A DNA stretch of 64,000 nt from the NCBI RefSeq assembly GCF_016859285.1, contig NC_053417.1, positions 23,517,206 through 23,581,205 of the forward strand. Reading direction: 5' to 3'. The notes under the pieces are model-generated. The model was not told the DNA's origin and ran no database searches. It worked only from the letters and a program-made list of their open reading frames with translations. The position numbers and the translations under genes are program-made. Origin of the DNA: Xiphias gladius (taxonomy: Eukaryota; Chordata; Actinopteri; Istiophoriformes; Xiphiidae). This document shows positions 47,253 to 58,920 of this stretch, piece after piece. Within the stretch, counting starts at the first letter, position 1. Each line of letters starts with the position of its first letter.

Positions 47253-50200
47253 GTGTTTACCAAGTACCGACTTAGTGTGGTGTCCAAATGTCTTTTGCTG
47301 CAGGGATCGTATTTACTTCTTTTCCATTCAAAAATCGACGAAATATCTTACTTTTGCTCAGGGGTTCCCAAACCTTTGCGTACAACTGTATGAATGCATG
47401 CATGTATGTTACCACATGACCACTGTAGTCTCTAGGTGTGGGGTGTAAGGATTTCATCACGCATCCACTCACAGGTAGAGGCAGACGAGGACAATGCAAC
47501 CACATTTTTAAGATGTTAGTTAGTGAGCCCCTCCTCTGCTGAGCAGGTCGGTGTAGCTACAGCCGTCAGTCACATTACTGACTAACAGCCTTCAGCCATT
47601 AAGATCCAGCTGTTAACAGATACACTGTCAAAGGTTTTGTCTGATTTCACGAGATCTTTTAAATCTGATTTGGTCCAAATGTGTACCAGGAAAACCCTGC
47701 CTGCTGAAATGATCTCCAGAAACAATTTCAGTGTGTGGAGTATACTGAAGAAATGCATCGGCATGGTGAGTCCCTAATGCAAGTATGAGAATAGAACGCT
47801 ATTCAGGTAATCCGACAATCTAATCTGATTTTCTGACATCCAAGTTGATACGAACAAGCCGTAATCAGATTCTGGCGTGGTGCAACGTGCGTTTTTCAAA
47901 AGAATTGAATAACTTTCATGTTTCAGCTTTTAACTTGCCGCAACAAGATCAGTCTTGACTGAACTCTGTGCTCTTTTCTCTGCTCACATGGCTATAATTG
48001 GTTTGGGAAATGCATTCTCTGCAGCTGTCAGAAAGAACCAAAACAACTTAAAAGCTGAATAGTCATGTTTTTGTCATTCCCAAAATTGAAAGGGAGTGCA
48101 TTTATGTTGCTTAGTAGCTAAATAATACGACGCATGAGCTGTTTGAGTAAAGTATTTTGTTCAACAATGCTAATTCACTCGCCTCAGCTTGTTAACTGCT
48201 TATTTTTCTGGTCTGTTTTTCGACTTGACTCCTCTGATTATGATTTTTTTTTTTCTTTGATTTGTTGGGCGCTTACAGGAGCTGTCCAAAATAGCGATGC
48301 CAGTTGTGTTTAATGAGCCGCTGAGCTTTCTCCAGAGAATCTCAGAGTACATGGAACACACTCACCTCATCCACAAAGCCTGCAGTTTATCTGACTCCAT
48401 AGACCGCATGCAGGTAGAGGGAACAGATGACTCTGATGTCATGTATTATTAAATTATTGTATTAATTTTCATTTCTGCTGAAGTAAATTCCCTGTGTGTA
48501 TTACCATTGTTCTAAGTCCACCTGGATGTATAAATGTAATAGATCTTACTGTAATTGAGTGTGGCAACTAAATATTATTTTCTTTATCAGTTCATCTACC
48601 AGTTATTTTGTTGGTTAGTTGATTAATTGTCTGGTCCGTAAAATGTCACAAAATGGTGAAAATTACCCGCACTATCTCATATAAACCAAAGTCAGATCTT
48701 CAAAATGCTCCTTTTGTCTGAGCAGCAGACCACAACCCAAAGATATTCAGCTTATTAAAACGTAGAAAACAGAAAAGTGGCAAATCCTCACAAGCTACAA
48801 GGGAATGTTTGGCATTTCAGCTTAAAAAAAAATGACTTCAACGATTAAATTTCTGTCGATCGGTTAATGGAGTAATTGTCGCAGCTCTATTCTGATTCAC
48901 TTCACGTCTCTGTGACAGGTTGTTGCTGCGTTTGCTGTTTCATCTGTCGCATCTCAATGGGAAAGGACTGGAAAGCCATTTAATCCTTTACTGGGGGAGA
49001 CATACGAACTCGTAAGGTATTAGAGAAGATTGTTGACTCTGGAAACTTAAATTGCGTAGTACAGTCTTGCCTTGATGATAGAAAATCTTTTTTTACTTTC
49101 ATTTATGAGAGATTTCAAATTTTTTTTAAGAGAGGATGAGGGATACAGATTGATCTCGGAGCAGGTGAGCCACCACCCCCCTATCAGTGCCTTCCATGCT
49201 CAGTCTCTGAAGCAAGAGTTCGAGTTCCATGGCTCCATCTACCCGAAACTCAAGTTCTGGGGCAAAAGTGTGGAGGCTGAGCCCAAAGGCACCATGACAC
49301 TGGAGTTACTGAAGTGAGTATTTGTGTCATTAATGTGTGTAGATTTCTGCATGCTCGCACTCTCTGTTGTTGTTGTTGTTGTTGTTGTTCTTTTAACTGC
49401 ATTTGATGTTTTAATGATTTCTTAGTACTCAATGGCTGCATATGGGAATACTTTGAATGTTCCTGGCTTTTCCCCTAAAATTTAAGTTTTTCTTGTTTTC
49501 CCGCTTGATTTGGCATGAAAATGTAAAAATTCAAGCGGCCACGACATCAATATAGCCAAGTAATCTTTAAAGGAATGGTTCCACATTTTTAGCAAATACG
49601 CTTATTTTCTTTCTTGCCAAGCATTAGATGAGAAGATTGATACTAGCCCCGTATCTGCCTGTTAAATACGAAGCTACAGCCAGCTTAGCTTAGCTTAGCA
49701 CACAGACTGGAGACAGACGGAAACTACTAGCCTGGATCTGTCAGAAAAACTTGGCTTCCTATTTAAGTGACAGATGTGAGAGTGGCATTCCTCTTCTCAT
49801 CTAAATGTCGGCAAGAAAGCGAATTAGTGAATTTGTCAAAATGTTGGACTATTCGTCGACGAAGCTGTGATTTTCTTACAGACATAAAGAAGCGTACACG
49901 TGGACAAATCCAATGTGCTGTGTGCATAACATCATCTTGGGGAAACTCTGGATTGAGCAGTACGGAACTGTGGAGATATTCAACCACAGGTACAAGGACA
50001 AATACTTTATTGCAGGATTTAAACTGTTTATACCAGTGCCAATTAACTGACATATATATTTCTTCCATTTATTTCCACAGCACGGGAGATAAGTGTGTGT
50101 TGAACTTCAAACCATGTGGGATGTTTGGGAAAGAGCTGCACAAAGTAGAAGGTCATATCCAAGACAAAAGGTAAGAGCGTGACCACCACAACACTTTGAA

Positions 50201-51047
50201 GAGCCAGTGGCTGGGATTTATTTTCTCTGAAGTGAGATTTTTGTCTCTGCTGTGAAACCAGTAAGAAGAAGCGGCGAGTGATCTACGGGAAGTGGACAGA
50301 GTGCATATACAGCATGGACCCCAAGGATTATGAAGCATACAAGAAGTCAGACAAGAAGACAGGAGGAGACTCAAAAAAGCTGAAACAGGTGAGTGAAGCT
50401 CAGATTTGACTGAAAACTGATGAGCAAACTGACATCTAACCTTCCACTGAGATGAAATGCTGCTTAGAGTCTGTTCTCACATTTGTCTCTGACATGTTTT
50501 TCTGTCTTACAACGTGAAGTAACGTGTGAATTTTACTCCTCACTCTAAAATGTGTTTCTCAAATGGTATCTTTTCCTTTCACAATAACATGCAGTGGCAT
50601 TAGTAGAAGGTAAGGTAAAAGTGTATTTGATATCTGTAGTGTGCTACTGCTGTTGTCTAGTTCGAGTTATGTTCAGAGTGCAGTGTATGATTAGATCATT
50701 GCCAGCACTAATCCATAATGTCTTGCAATGACATGCATTGTTGCTTGAGAGACGTGTTGAATTTGTGGCAACTGTGTAAATCACCTGTTTGCACATGTAC
50801 TCTATGTACTGTAAGCTTTAGCTACTTGGTTCATATCTGATAATGTCATTTATCTGGATGGATGGATGGATGGATGGATGGGTGGGTGTGCGTGCGTGTG
50901 TGTAGGAACATAGTTGTGAAGGTGAGGAGGCAGATGAGATGCCAGAAGCTCAAGAGACTGTGACTGTGATACCAGGAAGTGCCTTACTGTGGAGGATAAC
51001 GCCGCGGCCTGCTCACTCAGCACAGGTCATTATCTCTCACTCAATCA

Positions 51048-51094
<47 letters not shown>

Positions 51095-54000
51095 CATGTG
51101 CTGCACAGTCAACTCAGGCTGGAAAAACCCGAGAGTTGAGAAGTATCATTGTATAGCTTTGATTTCTAGCTCAGCGTCGGATTTCCCCCGTTGATATCAA
51201 CAAATACAGATAACTCTGCATGGCAGTAGATACAATCATGGAGGATTAAAACACAATAAAACCTAATAGGCTCATTTCCATCGTGGTCCTCCAACATACA
51301 ACAAACATAACAAAAAAATTAACCCATATCACCAGGGACCCATTCTTCAGTTGTTGCTTAACTAATTCAGGATCAAACGCTGTTATCAGGTTAAAATAAT
51401 CCTGTTCATTCCCGTCCAGCTAGTTTGGTGCCCTGAATACAGTTTCAGGATTCATGTTTTTTAATCCCGGATGACCCTATCTTGCGCTATAAATAAAGTA
51501 GAGAGCTGTAAACATGATCAGCATTCATTTGATTGGCCGTTACACGGGTTAGGTTTATTGCTGTGACCCTCCCAGCATGCACTGGGGGATTAGATTCATG
51601 GATGCAAGTATAATTTTATCTTTTCACTGTCACTGTTAAAACATTAGATATTACCAGTGGATGTGGTCAGACGACAATTGATCTTGGTGCATGACTGGTG
51701 AAGTTCTCCTGATGGACATGCAAGAGACTTCTTAGTTATCATCATTAGCGTCGTATGAAAATGAAACATTTCTAAATTCTCTTAAAAAGAAGATTTAAAT
51801 GCATAAACAATTTCCAGCAAAGTGAGTTCTGCAGTTAATCACTAGGTAAGATTCAGTGTTCAAAACACTTATAATGGACAGTTTGCCATTTAATCGTCAA
51901 ATTAAGTGCCATGAGTTTATTTCTTTTTGCAAACACAAGAAACGAGTCACAGATTTTGCTTTCCTCACGTGGTATCTTTGTACCAACTGTGTCCTCGCCG
52001 TGTAGTTACATTTTTGAGGAGGTGCACAACAGTTACACCTAACCGCATAACTTACAACTATAAATACAACTATACATACAGCTTTAGAAGATGGGGATAA
52101 ATGTGTAATAAATGCCTTTTTATAATTTCTTTATTCACTGACTTACTTCAAGTCTGCTAGATTTGTATTTATTTCATTTTCAAGATCATTCTGTATGTTT
52201 TTTCCTTATAAGTGGGCTCACCCAGTGTACAATAATACATATTTTCTCACTCACTTACCTCGAGTGGTATCTAGCTGTGTAGATAGTTTTGATTTTATCT
52301 GCTCAGATTTTAATTTATACGCCTTCAGCCCAGTGCAGTAGAGGTAAATAGGATTTGATTTACATTTTAAGATTTAGCCTTGACAGGCCTCGGAGTTAGC
52401 AGTTTTCGCTGGAAGTGCTTTTCCTCATGAAAAAATAGTTTCTAGGAAAACTGTTGATAAAGTGGATTAACCAGTGTAATAGGGACATCGGTGATGTAAA
52501 AATTTTTTTAATGTAAATCTTTTTAATGTTATAAATGCTACAAACAGAATTCATGTTTTTTCATAGTTTTTACGTGAACCAACGCTTTAAGAGTGGTTAT
52601 TAAACTGTTTGACTTGTAGTCAGAGCTGCTAAAACACTTTCCTTGACAAGTTTGTTTTAAATGTGTGTTTTGATACACAGAGATTTATAAATGTTCTTGA
52701 ATAATTCTTTTTTTAAAATCCATATGATGTCACAAAAGTATTAAAAATATATGAATTAAAGATATTTATTCTCAATGTAACCTTTGCTGTGTTTCCTCCT
52801 GTGTAGATGTATAACTTCACCAGCTTTGCCATGACACTAAACGAGCTGGAGCCCGGCATGGAGAGGCTAATGGCACCGACAGACTGCCGGCTCAGACCCG
52901 ACATCAGAGCCATGGAAAATGGAGACATAGGTAACACCAACCTCACATGAACATGAGGGTTTTGACTTTGAAATGCTGAGACAAGCTAAAACTCTTCCTT
53001 CCACACACACATTGAGGGCATTACCAGGACCCTGACACGATTCCGTAAGGGCTTCTTCATTTTTTTTTTTTGTTTTACAGACACAGCAAGTACAGAGAAA
53101 GAGCGGTTAGAGGAGAAACAAAGGGCCGCACGTCGTGAACGCTCTAAGGATGAGGAGGATTGGTCAACCAGGTGTGTGTTAGTTATGAATCTGTAACTTT
53201 TTTTACAAGGTGTATCCTCAAGAGCTCGTAACTAGAGCCCCTCTCAGACATGCACCTCGTTACATAAATGTGATGGCAATTTAACGTGTCGTCTCATGTT
53301 GGAATAACACCCGAGTCGCTTTTACATAAAATGTACGACCTACAGTAGCAACATTTCCATATCACTGGTGTGCATTAGATGCTGTCAGATTAATTTAAAG
53401 GCTGCAGCACAACATTAAATACACAGACAGAAATGAATTAAATAAATTTAATAGTCCACATAACACTGTAAATTTTAAGATATTGAAGATTTAACCCCTC
53501 ATAGTGTGGGAAAGAAGAGGTTAAAAAATTTAAAAATTTGTTCAGCCATACTAATAATCAGACCAGGACTCCCTCTCAATATTTTCAAGTTTCACTCATA
53601 CCAGTCGTACAGATGAATGAATTGCTATCCAGCAACATGCATTACATGCAGCGTGTGAGCAGATAGGCATTAAACAAAAGCCCCAAATAATAGTATGACC
53701 ACGTAAGGCCGGTTAAATTTGTAAACGCATCTTTTTCTCCATTTTAACCCTCCGTCCAGACTAAAACAGCATTTTTCTTGTCTCCAAAACGGCCTCCAAA
53801 TTGTGTAAATCTCATTTAACCAAGGAGTGACTGTTTAATTAACTGTATCATCTGCACACAAATGAATCTTTGCTGACTGTATGTTCTCTCCAACATTATT
53901 AATAAAGCTAGAAAACAAAACCGGTACCAGTAGAGCCTTGTGGGGATATCACTCCCTCTGAAATAAGTGGCAAATATTGCACGAGCATCGTTGCTATTTC

Positions 54001-54449
54001 TGTCAAGAATGTCTGAATAGAACCATAAGGAACATGAATGTAAAAATCAACTTTGTCTCAATGACAAAAAGTCTTCATTCAGCAGATGGATGAAACCAGC
54101 ACCGTAACGTATTCCACCTCTGAAAAGGGCTAATGAGCGTCTCCCAATTCCTGGAATTTTGCCATTGCACATAAAATATAATTTCAAAAAACGTCCTAAA
54201 ACGCAGCCTTTCCCAAATGAATGCAGAAAATGCTCCACAGACCATAATTTTAAAATGCTCCCGGGAATGTACATTGCCCCTGTTACGCAACATTTCCCTT
54301 AATCCTGTAATTTAAAACAGGTCGTGCTTGTTTTATGTCTCTTCAGGTGGTTCCAGCTGGGAACAAACCCCCACACAGGAGCCGAGGATTGGCTGTACAC
54401 AGGTGGATACTTTGACAGGAATTACACTGACTGTCCCAACATTTATTGA
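45674..54449 (+). CDS. osbpl2: oxysterol-binding protein-like 2 (ORP2)
   Basis: A lipid-transfer protein that exchanges sterol and phosphoinositides between membranes. Exons: 45674-45710, 45840-45951, 47690-47765, 48279-48413, 48919-49016, 49131-49313, 49882-49989, 50081-50170, 50262-50388, 50906-51025, 52807-52930, 53081-53171, 54347-54449. All phases agree and give 467 residues, close to human OSBPL2 (480). The protein has no PH domain, as expected for ORP2. The ORD domain carries the family fingerprint EQVSHHPP at 163-170. Other landmarks are [77 protein letters not shown] and the end DCPNIY. The third exon is easily missed because it is only 76 bp and follows a transposon remnant. The start [13 protein letters not shown] matches the family's N terminus. 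Confidence 0.95.
46130..47395 (+). mobile_element. decayed Tc1-like transposon in osbpl2 intron 2
   Basis: A frame at 46,841-47,101 reads [16 protein letters not shown] and [19 protein letters not shown], the DDE-domain end of Tc1 transposases (the second aspartate region and the glutamate). Upstream DNA (46,180-46,840) has the matching N-terminal and middle parts in broken frames. The right end reads 'aggggttcccaaacctttgc' 'gtacaactgta', typical of Tc1-like inverted repeats. A long GT microsatellite sits between the gene remnant and this end. The left edge is uncertain. Confidence 0.8.
47174..47250. repeat. (GT)n microsatellite
   Basis: About 38 uninterrupted GT units inside the Tc1-like remnant in osbpl2 intron 2. 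It is likely highly polymorphic. Confidence 0.95.
48595..48890. mobile_element. 'attaatcgat'-family element in osbpl2 intron
   Basis: 'ctaccagttattttgttggt' 'tagttgattaattgtctggt' 'ccgtaaaatgtcacaaaatg' at the left, and 'tcgatcggttaatggagtaa' 'ttgtcgcagctct' at the right. It matches the family from end to end and lies 29 bases upstream of an exon. Confidence 0.65.
49362..49390. repeat. (TTG)n short tandem repeat
   Basis: About nine TTG units in an osbpl2 intron. Confidence 0.85.
50855..50905. repeat. (GGAT)n and GT-rich tract running into an osbpl2 splice acceptor
   Basis: Six GGAT units are followed by 'gggtgggtgtgcgtgcgtgt' and 'gtgtag|gaac', where the AG at 50,904-50,905 is the acceptor of exon 50,906-51,025. 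The usual pyrimidine tract is replaced by a G/T-rich repeat. Confidence 0.75.
51050..51092. repeat. (CA)n microsatellite
   Basis: About 18 CA units just after an osbpl2 exon (donor at 51,026). Confidence 0.95.
51093..52806 (+). other. osbpl2 intron, nothing recognised
   Basis: 1.7 kb of AT-rich intron without a supportable exon or clear mobile element. Confidence 0.5.
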
Positions 54450-57060
54450 CACAGGAGGGGCTCATTGTGAAGATCTTCTCTCTGATAGGATTTACTTTGT
54501 TTCTCTCAGCATCTAAGATTTGTGTCTTTGTGACATCCAGACGTTCACTGGTACTCTGTCTTTGTTTGACTCAATGAAAAGCTGATATCAAAATGTTATC
54601 AGACAGTTTATCAGACTATCTGCAACTGACTGTGAACGTTGTCCACAGGAAAGAAACCTAATAGTAACATTTTTAGAGTTTACTTACTGTAAATGTTGAC
54701 ATCAAACATCTTCATCTTTATATTCCCTTATCATGATTCTGACAATAATAGTCCACATGTATGTTACTCACCTGTTGAGGGTTTTAAACTAGTCACCTGT
54801 GTGATCTCAGTGATGCTGCTGCGGGACACAAAGCTCTGACTTCTAAAGGATATATTTCCAGGTTTAGTTCGGGTACTCAACCATAATCTTGCCTGTAGAC
54901 ACACCACACACTTCTGTCAAGTTGCATTCAGATATCAGGGGTTATTTAAACACATCTTCTACTTTTATATATAACCTATTTGAATATTAGATGTCTATTT
55001 TAGTTAGCACTAAACATCCCTAAAACATCACAAGTGTGATAGTTTTCTGTGAATAGAGAAATACAGTAATAATGAAAGCTGCTTATAACCATGTTTACTG
55101 CCACAGTAAACAGTTATTGTTGGTACATTATATCGTTGTCTGCTGTAACATAGATAATGTGTATAATAACTGGTGCATGCATGGTCACCAAGATGATTAT
55201 TTACACACGTTAAAGCCATAAAAACCTTTTCTGCACTGACTATAATACTGTAAATGCATTCACATAAAACTTTAAAGCAAAGGGATACAGAGCGTAGTGG
55301 TTTAGAAAACAGGGGTTTTCAAAGTCTGACACTGCGGGCTCCACCCCCAGACAGTTTTAAATTGTCAGTCTTTTTGTCTAGATGTTCACAAGTTCTCAAC
55401 ACACACTCAATACCTGTACATGAATGGATAGAGGAGAGTATCAGTGTTCCAGGAATATAAGAACCATGTTGGTGAGACATTCTGAGCCTTAGTACTGTCA
55501 AAAATATTAATAGTGAAACACAAAAGAAGTTAATATTATTGGATTTTGTAACTCATGTTATTATTCTTTGCCTTACTTGATTTTAGGGTGTAGTAATGCA
55601 AGTTTTGAGCATTACAGCACCAATAATGTGGGGGCTTTAAACATTAAGTATAATGTTGCCAAGGATACAGTTGGTTACCTATTTTTTTATCCTATATTTG
55701 TTTTCATTTGGCAAATTGGCACCATTAAATGTATGCCAAATTAGATATTAACAGTTCCTTTTTGCAATTTACCCATGGATATACTGACCTCTATTACTAG
55801 ATTAATTTGATACTGAAGAAAACTTAAAAATGTGATGATTCTCAGGCAAGATCTGGGGGTTACAAGGAGAGTCTTTGTTCTATCATTTCTAAGCGGACTT
55901 TTGGACATTTTATTCGCAGTGGATTAAATGATAAGTGATATCTTCGGAAAGTGTAAGTCAGACTGGATATAAAAAAATGTGGGTCATGTCTGTGTGTTCA
56001 GATTTGACTGCTTTATGACCCACACCCTCAACCCCTCTTTGGGGAGGTGAGGTGCGCCTCACACTTTGAAAATCTCTGGTTTAAAGAGAAAGCTGTGTCA
56101 TATTGACTCCTAATTACAGCCATTGTCTTCACACATGGACAAGTAACTCTTCAGGTCCTCAGCCATTTTTCAGTAACTCAAAGCTGTGGTTTTTTGGACT
56201 AAGTAGGAACAAAAAGACAGGACACTGTGGGCATCATGAACCTATGCAAACTGATCCACCCAGTCTCCCTTCCTGAAATGTGAAAAATAAAATTAAAACA
56301 CTTAATTCCTGTTTAGCTAGTAGCCAATGTGTGCTTCAGACACTACAGATGCAGCACTTAGTGAATGTCGTGCGCTGATGATGTGACGCTTACATACATA
56401 CTGTACAGCTGTGCGGTTGTTAGACAGTGTAGAGATGTTCCTTTCTGTTTCCGAGCACTAACCCTGCATTAAAGTGCACACGTGACCGCTCACAGTCCTG
56501 TGCACATATTGTGTAGTGAAATGTTCAACATCATGTGTCGCCCCCCCCTCGACTGCTCTCAATTTTACTCTGAATTCAAAGCACTTTGCGACGCCTGCAG
56601 ACACTCAAAGGTGCAGGTTCAGTCTGATGGTTCTTCGAATCTCACACTCTTTACCCTCTTGTCTCTCTGTCTAGCATCGATTTTGAAAATGTTTACATTG
56701 TATGTTCATTGAATTCTGTTTTTTCTCCTCCTCATACTGTTACCCACACATAACCATATAAGTACAAGGTATATTTAAGAATTAAATTATGGACTGTTGA
56801 AATTACCAGCCATGTCATTGTTTGAACAGTCAGATTTTGCTTTCAGTATATCACTTTCACAGCATCGTATGACACCGCTGTTGTTCTATACCATTGCTTC
56901 CCAACTTAGTCTTTACAAGATGATTTATTGGACATGAAAGAAAACAAAATATGATTCTGCTACACAACAATGCTTTTTTTTCAGGCCTCTGAAATTATCA
57001 AAAAGAAATAATTTGAGAACGACAAACTACTCTCAACTCTTTGACAAAATGCAGCATGTG
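54450..57060 (+). other. 3' flank of osbpl2
   Basis: The 3' untranslated region and intergenic DNA follow the TGA at 54,447-54,449. No further coding exon is recognisable. A possible AATAAA poly(A) signal occurs at about 56,285, but there is no firm way to choose the real site. Confidence 0.4.
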
Positions 57061-57064
57061 ACAG

Positions 57065-57445
57065 TAGAGCTGAAACAATTAGTCGTTTAATCGTTTTAAA
57101 AATAATCAGCAACTATTTTGATTATAGATTAATCATCTTCAAGCATTTTCCAAGCAAACATAGTGAAAAATGCCAAATATTTGCAGATTTCAGCTTCTCA
57201 AAGAGAACATTTTCTTCCTTTCTCTGTCATTTATCATTATGAACTGAATATTTTTGTGTTTTTGGACTTTTGGCCCAAACGAAACAAGACATACAGTGGG
57301 GTTTAATTGGTCTCACACTTTTGGACCCCACTGTCTGAAGATGTCACCTGCAGCTCTATGAAGCAGTGAGGGGCAATTTTTGACATTTTTTTGACATTTC
57401 ATAGACGAAATGGTTTAATTGATTAATCGAATTGATAAAGACTTT
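57065..57445. mobile_element. 'attaatcgat'-family element between osbpl2 and adrm1
   Basis: 'gagctgaaacaattagtcgt' 'ttaatcgttttaaaaataat' at the left, with a central 'gaagatgtcacctgcagctc', then 'gacatttcatagacgaaatg' and 'gattaatcgaattgataaag' at the right. One of the fullest copies, about 380 bp. Confidence 0.65.
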
Positions 57446-57764
57446 AAGGGATAAGGCTGGAGTGACTATGTTTTGCATATTATGAACAAATCCCATGAAA
57501 GGACCAAAACCAACAATGTGTCAGTCCATCTTTAAACACATTCTGACTGACTATAGATGTAAGTCTTAAGAGTCAGAAAAATATAATTTCCTTTTTAAAC
57601 AGGTTGAATAATTTCCTACAACAGAGGGATACTGTAGTTTTTAAACATTATTCCGATAAGAAAAATAGTGCATTTCATATGGACTATTTTTTAAAGTGGA
57701 TCTGATGCAGTAGTGAGTATAAATGGCAGACCCGTGTATGTGGGATTGACCTAAAATAAACACC

Positions 57765-57766
<2 letters not shown>

Positions 57767-57812
<46 letters not shown>
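57767..57812. repeat. (GT)n microsatellite
   Basis: About 22 GT units in intergenic DNA. Confidence 0.95.
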
Positions 57813-57814
<2 letters not shown>

Positions 57815-58109
57815 CCTTGTAATGAAGTTACATGTCACTCAGTGCAGCAGTGTGGTTCATTTGTGTGTTTTTAAAGTTCTAAAGGAATGAGATATATCGG
57901 ACTTTGACTGGCCGCTCAGACAATTTTTGTTAGTTTGATCATTGGTTGGTTATGGTCTTTTCATGGGATTTGTCGACAATGAGGAAAAATGTACAATATC
58001 ATCAGAGTCATTCTTTAAGGCTGTTCCTACTTTATTCCCTGATTTTGCAGTTTGCATTTGAATGGATAAAGTCCCTGTGTTAAGAGTCTAGTTTTGAGAC
58101 TATTTTATT

Positions 58110-58580
58110 ACTTTGATTTAAAGAGACACACAACTATGGCAAAGATTCAAAACAACCAAAACTACTAAACACAAAACTACTACAAAGACACAAAAACAGT
58201 TAAGAGACAAAAAAATGACTACAACGATACACAAACCTACTTCAAAAAGACACAAAACAACCATTAAAACACAGAACAACCACAACAGCATCAAAACAAA
58301 AACAGAGGCAAAAAATCCAGTTTAGAGACAAAGAACTAGATCCAAGACACAAAACCATTACAAAGACGCAAAACACTACCACAAAGGGACACAAAACAAC
58401 TACAAAGAGGGGGGAAAAAAAGTTGAGAGACCCAAAATGAATACAAAAAGGACACAAAACTACCACAAAGAGACAGAACGACTACAAACAATGCAGCCGC
58501 TTCTTGCCTCTCTTTCAGTCTGGGTGTCTGGGGGCTTTTACATGTTATTGCTGGTGTCTCATAATCCATCCCTGCTTCCT
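58110..58580. repeat. 'acaaaactac' tandem-like dispersed repeat
   Basis: A long series of imperfect units around 'cacaaaactaccacaaagag', followed by 'ctgggggcttttacatgtta' and 'gtctcataatccatccctgc'. The same tail is present at 59,630-59,990, so the tandem core and the tail belong to one mobile or dispersed family. Confidence 0.6.
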
Positions 58581-58819
58581 TTTAATACAAAGTTTGTACA
58601 CCTGCTTTTAAAAACTATAATAGATTTCGGGTAAGTTTAATTTATTATCTGTTTACTGTTGAATCAGACTATTTCAAAAAAGTCTTTCCTTCGTCGTGTA
58701 TCTGATCCACATCTATGTAAAAAGCACCGAACATGCAGGTTTAGTACAATAAACAGGCGGTGTTGTGTCATCTCTACCGAACATGCGTAGGGATTTAAAG
58801 CCCTCCTTATTGATACACG

Positions 58820-58920
58820 GTTCGACCAATCGCAGTGAAGCACCGGCGCCAGTCAGCCAATCACGATCTTCTTCAGTGAGTTTGACCGTCCTGCGGCTGA
58901 ACGATAATTCAGAGAGTAAT
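58820..58920 (+). promoter_or_regulatory. adrm1 promoter with two CCAAT boxes and noncoding exon 1
   Basis: CCAAT boxes lie at 58,826-58,830 and 58,857-58,861, about 31 bp apart. An exon end 'agagagtaat|gtaagt' follows at 58,920. The next acceptor in phase with the coding start is at 61,245. I infer that the noncoding first exon lies between about 58,870 and 58,920. Confidence 0.6.

Noticed and set aside
47175-47393. Cysteine-valine repeat open frames
   Set aside because: They are pure translation of the GT microsatellite.
58110-58500. Regularly spaced repeats that could suggest a CRISPR-like array
   Set aside because: Units are imperfect, contiguous and without unique spacers, and the DNA is vertebrate.
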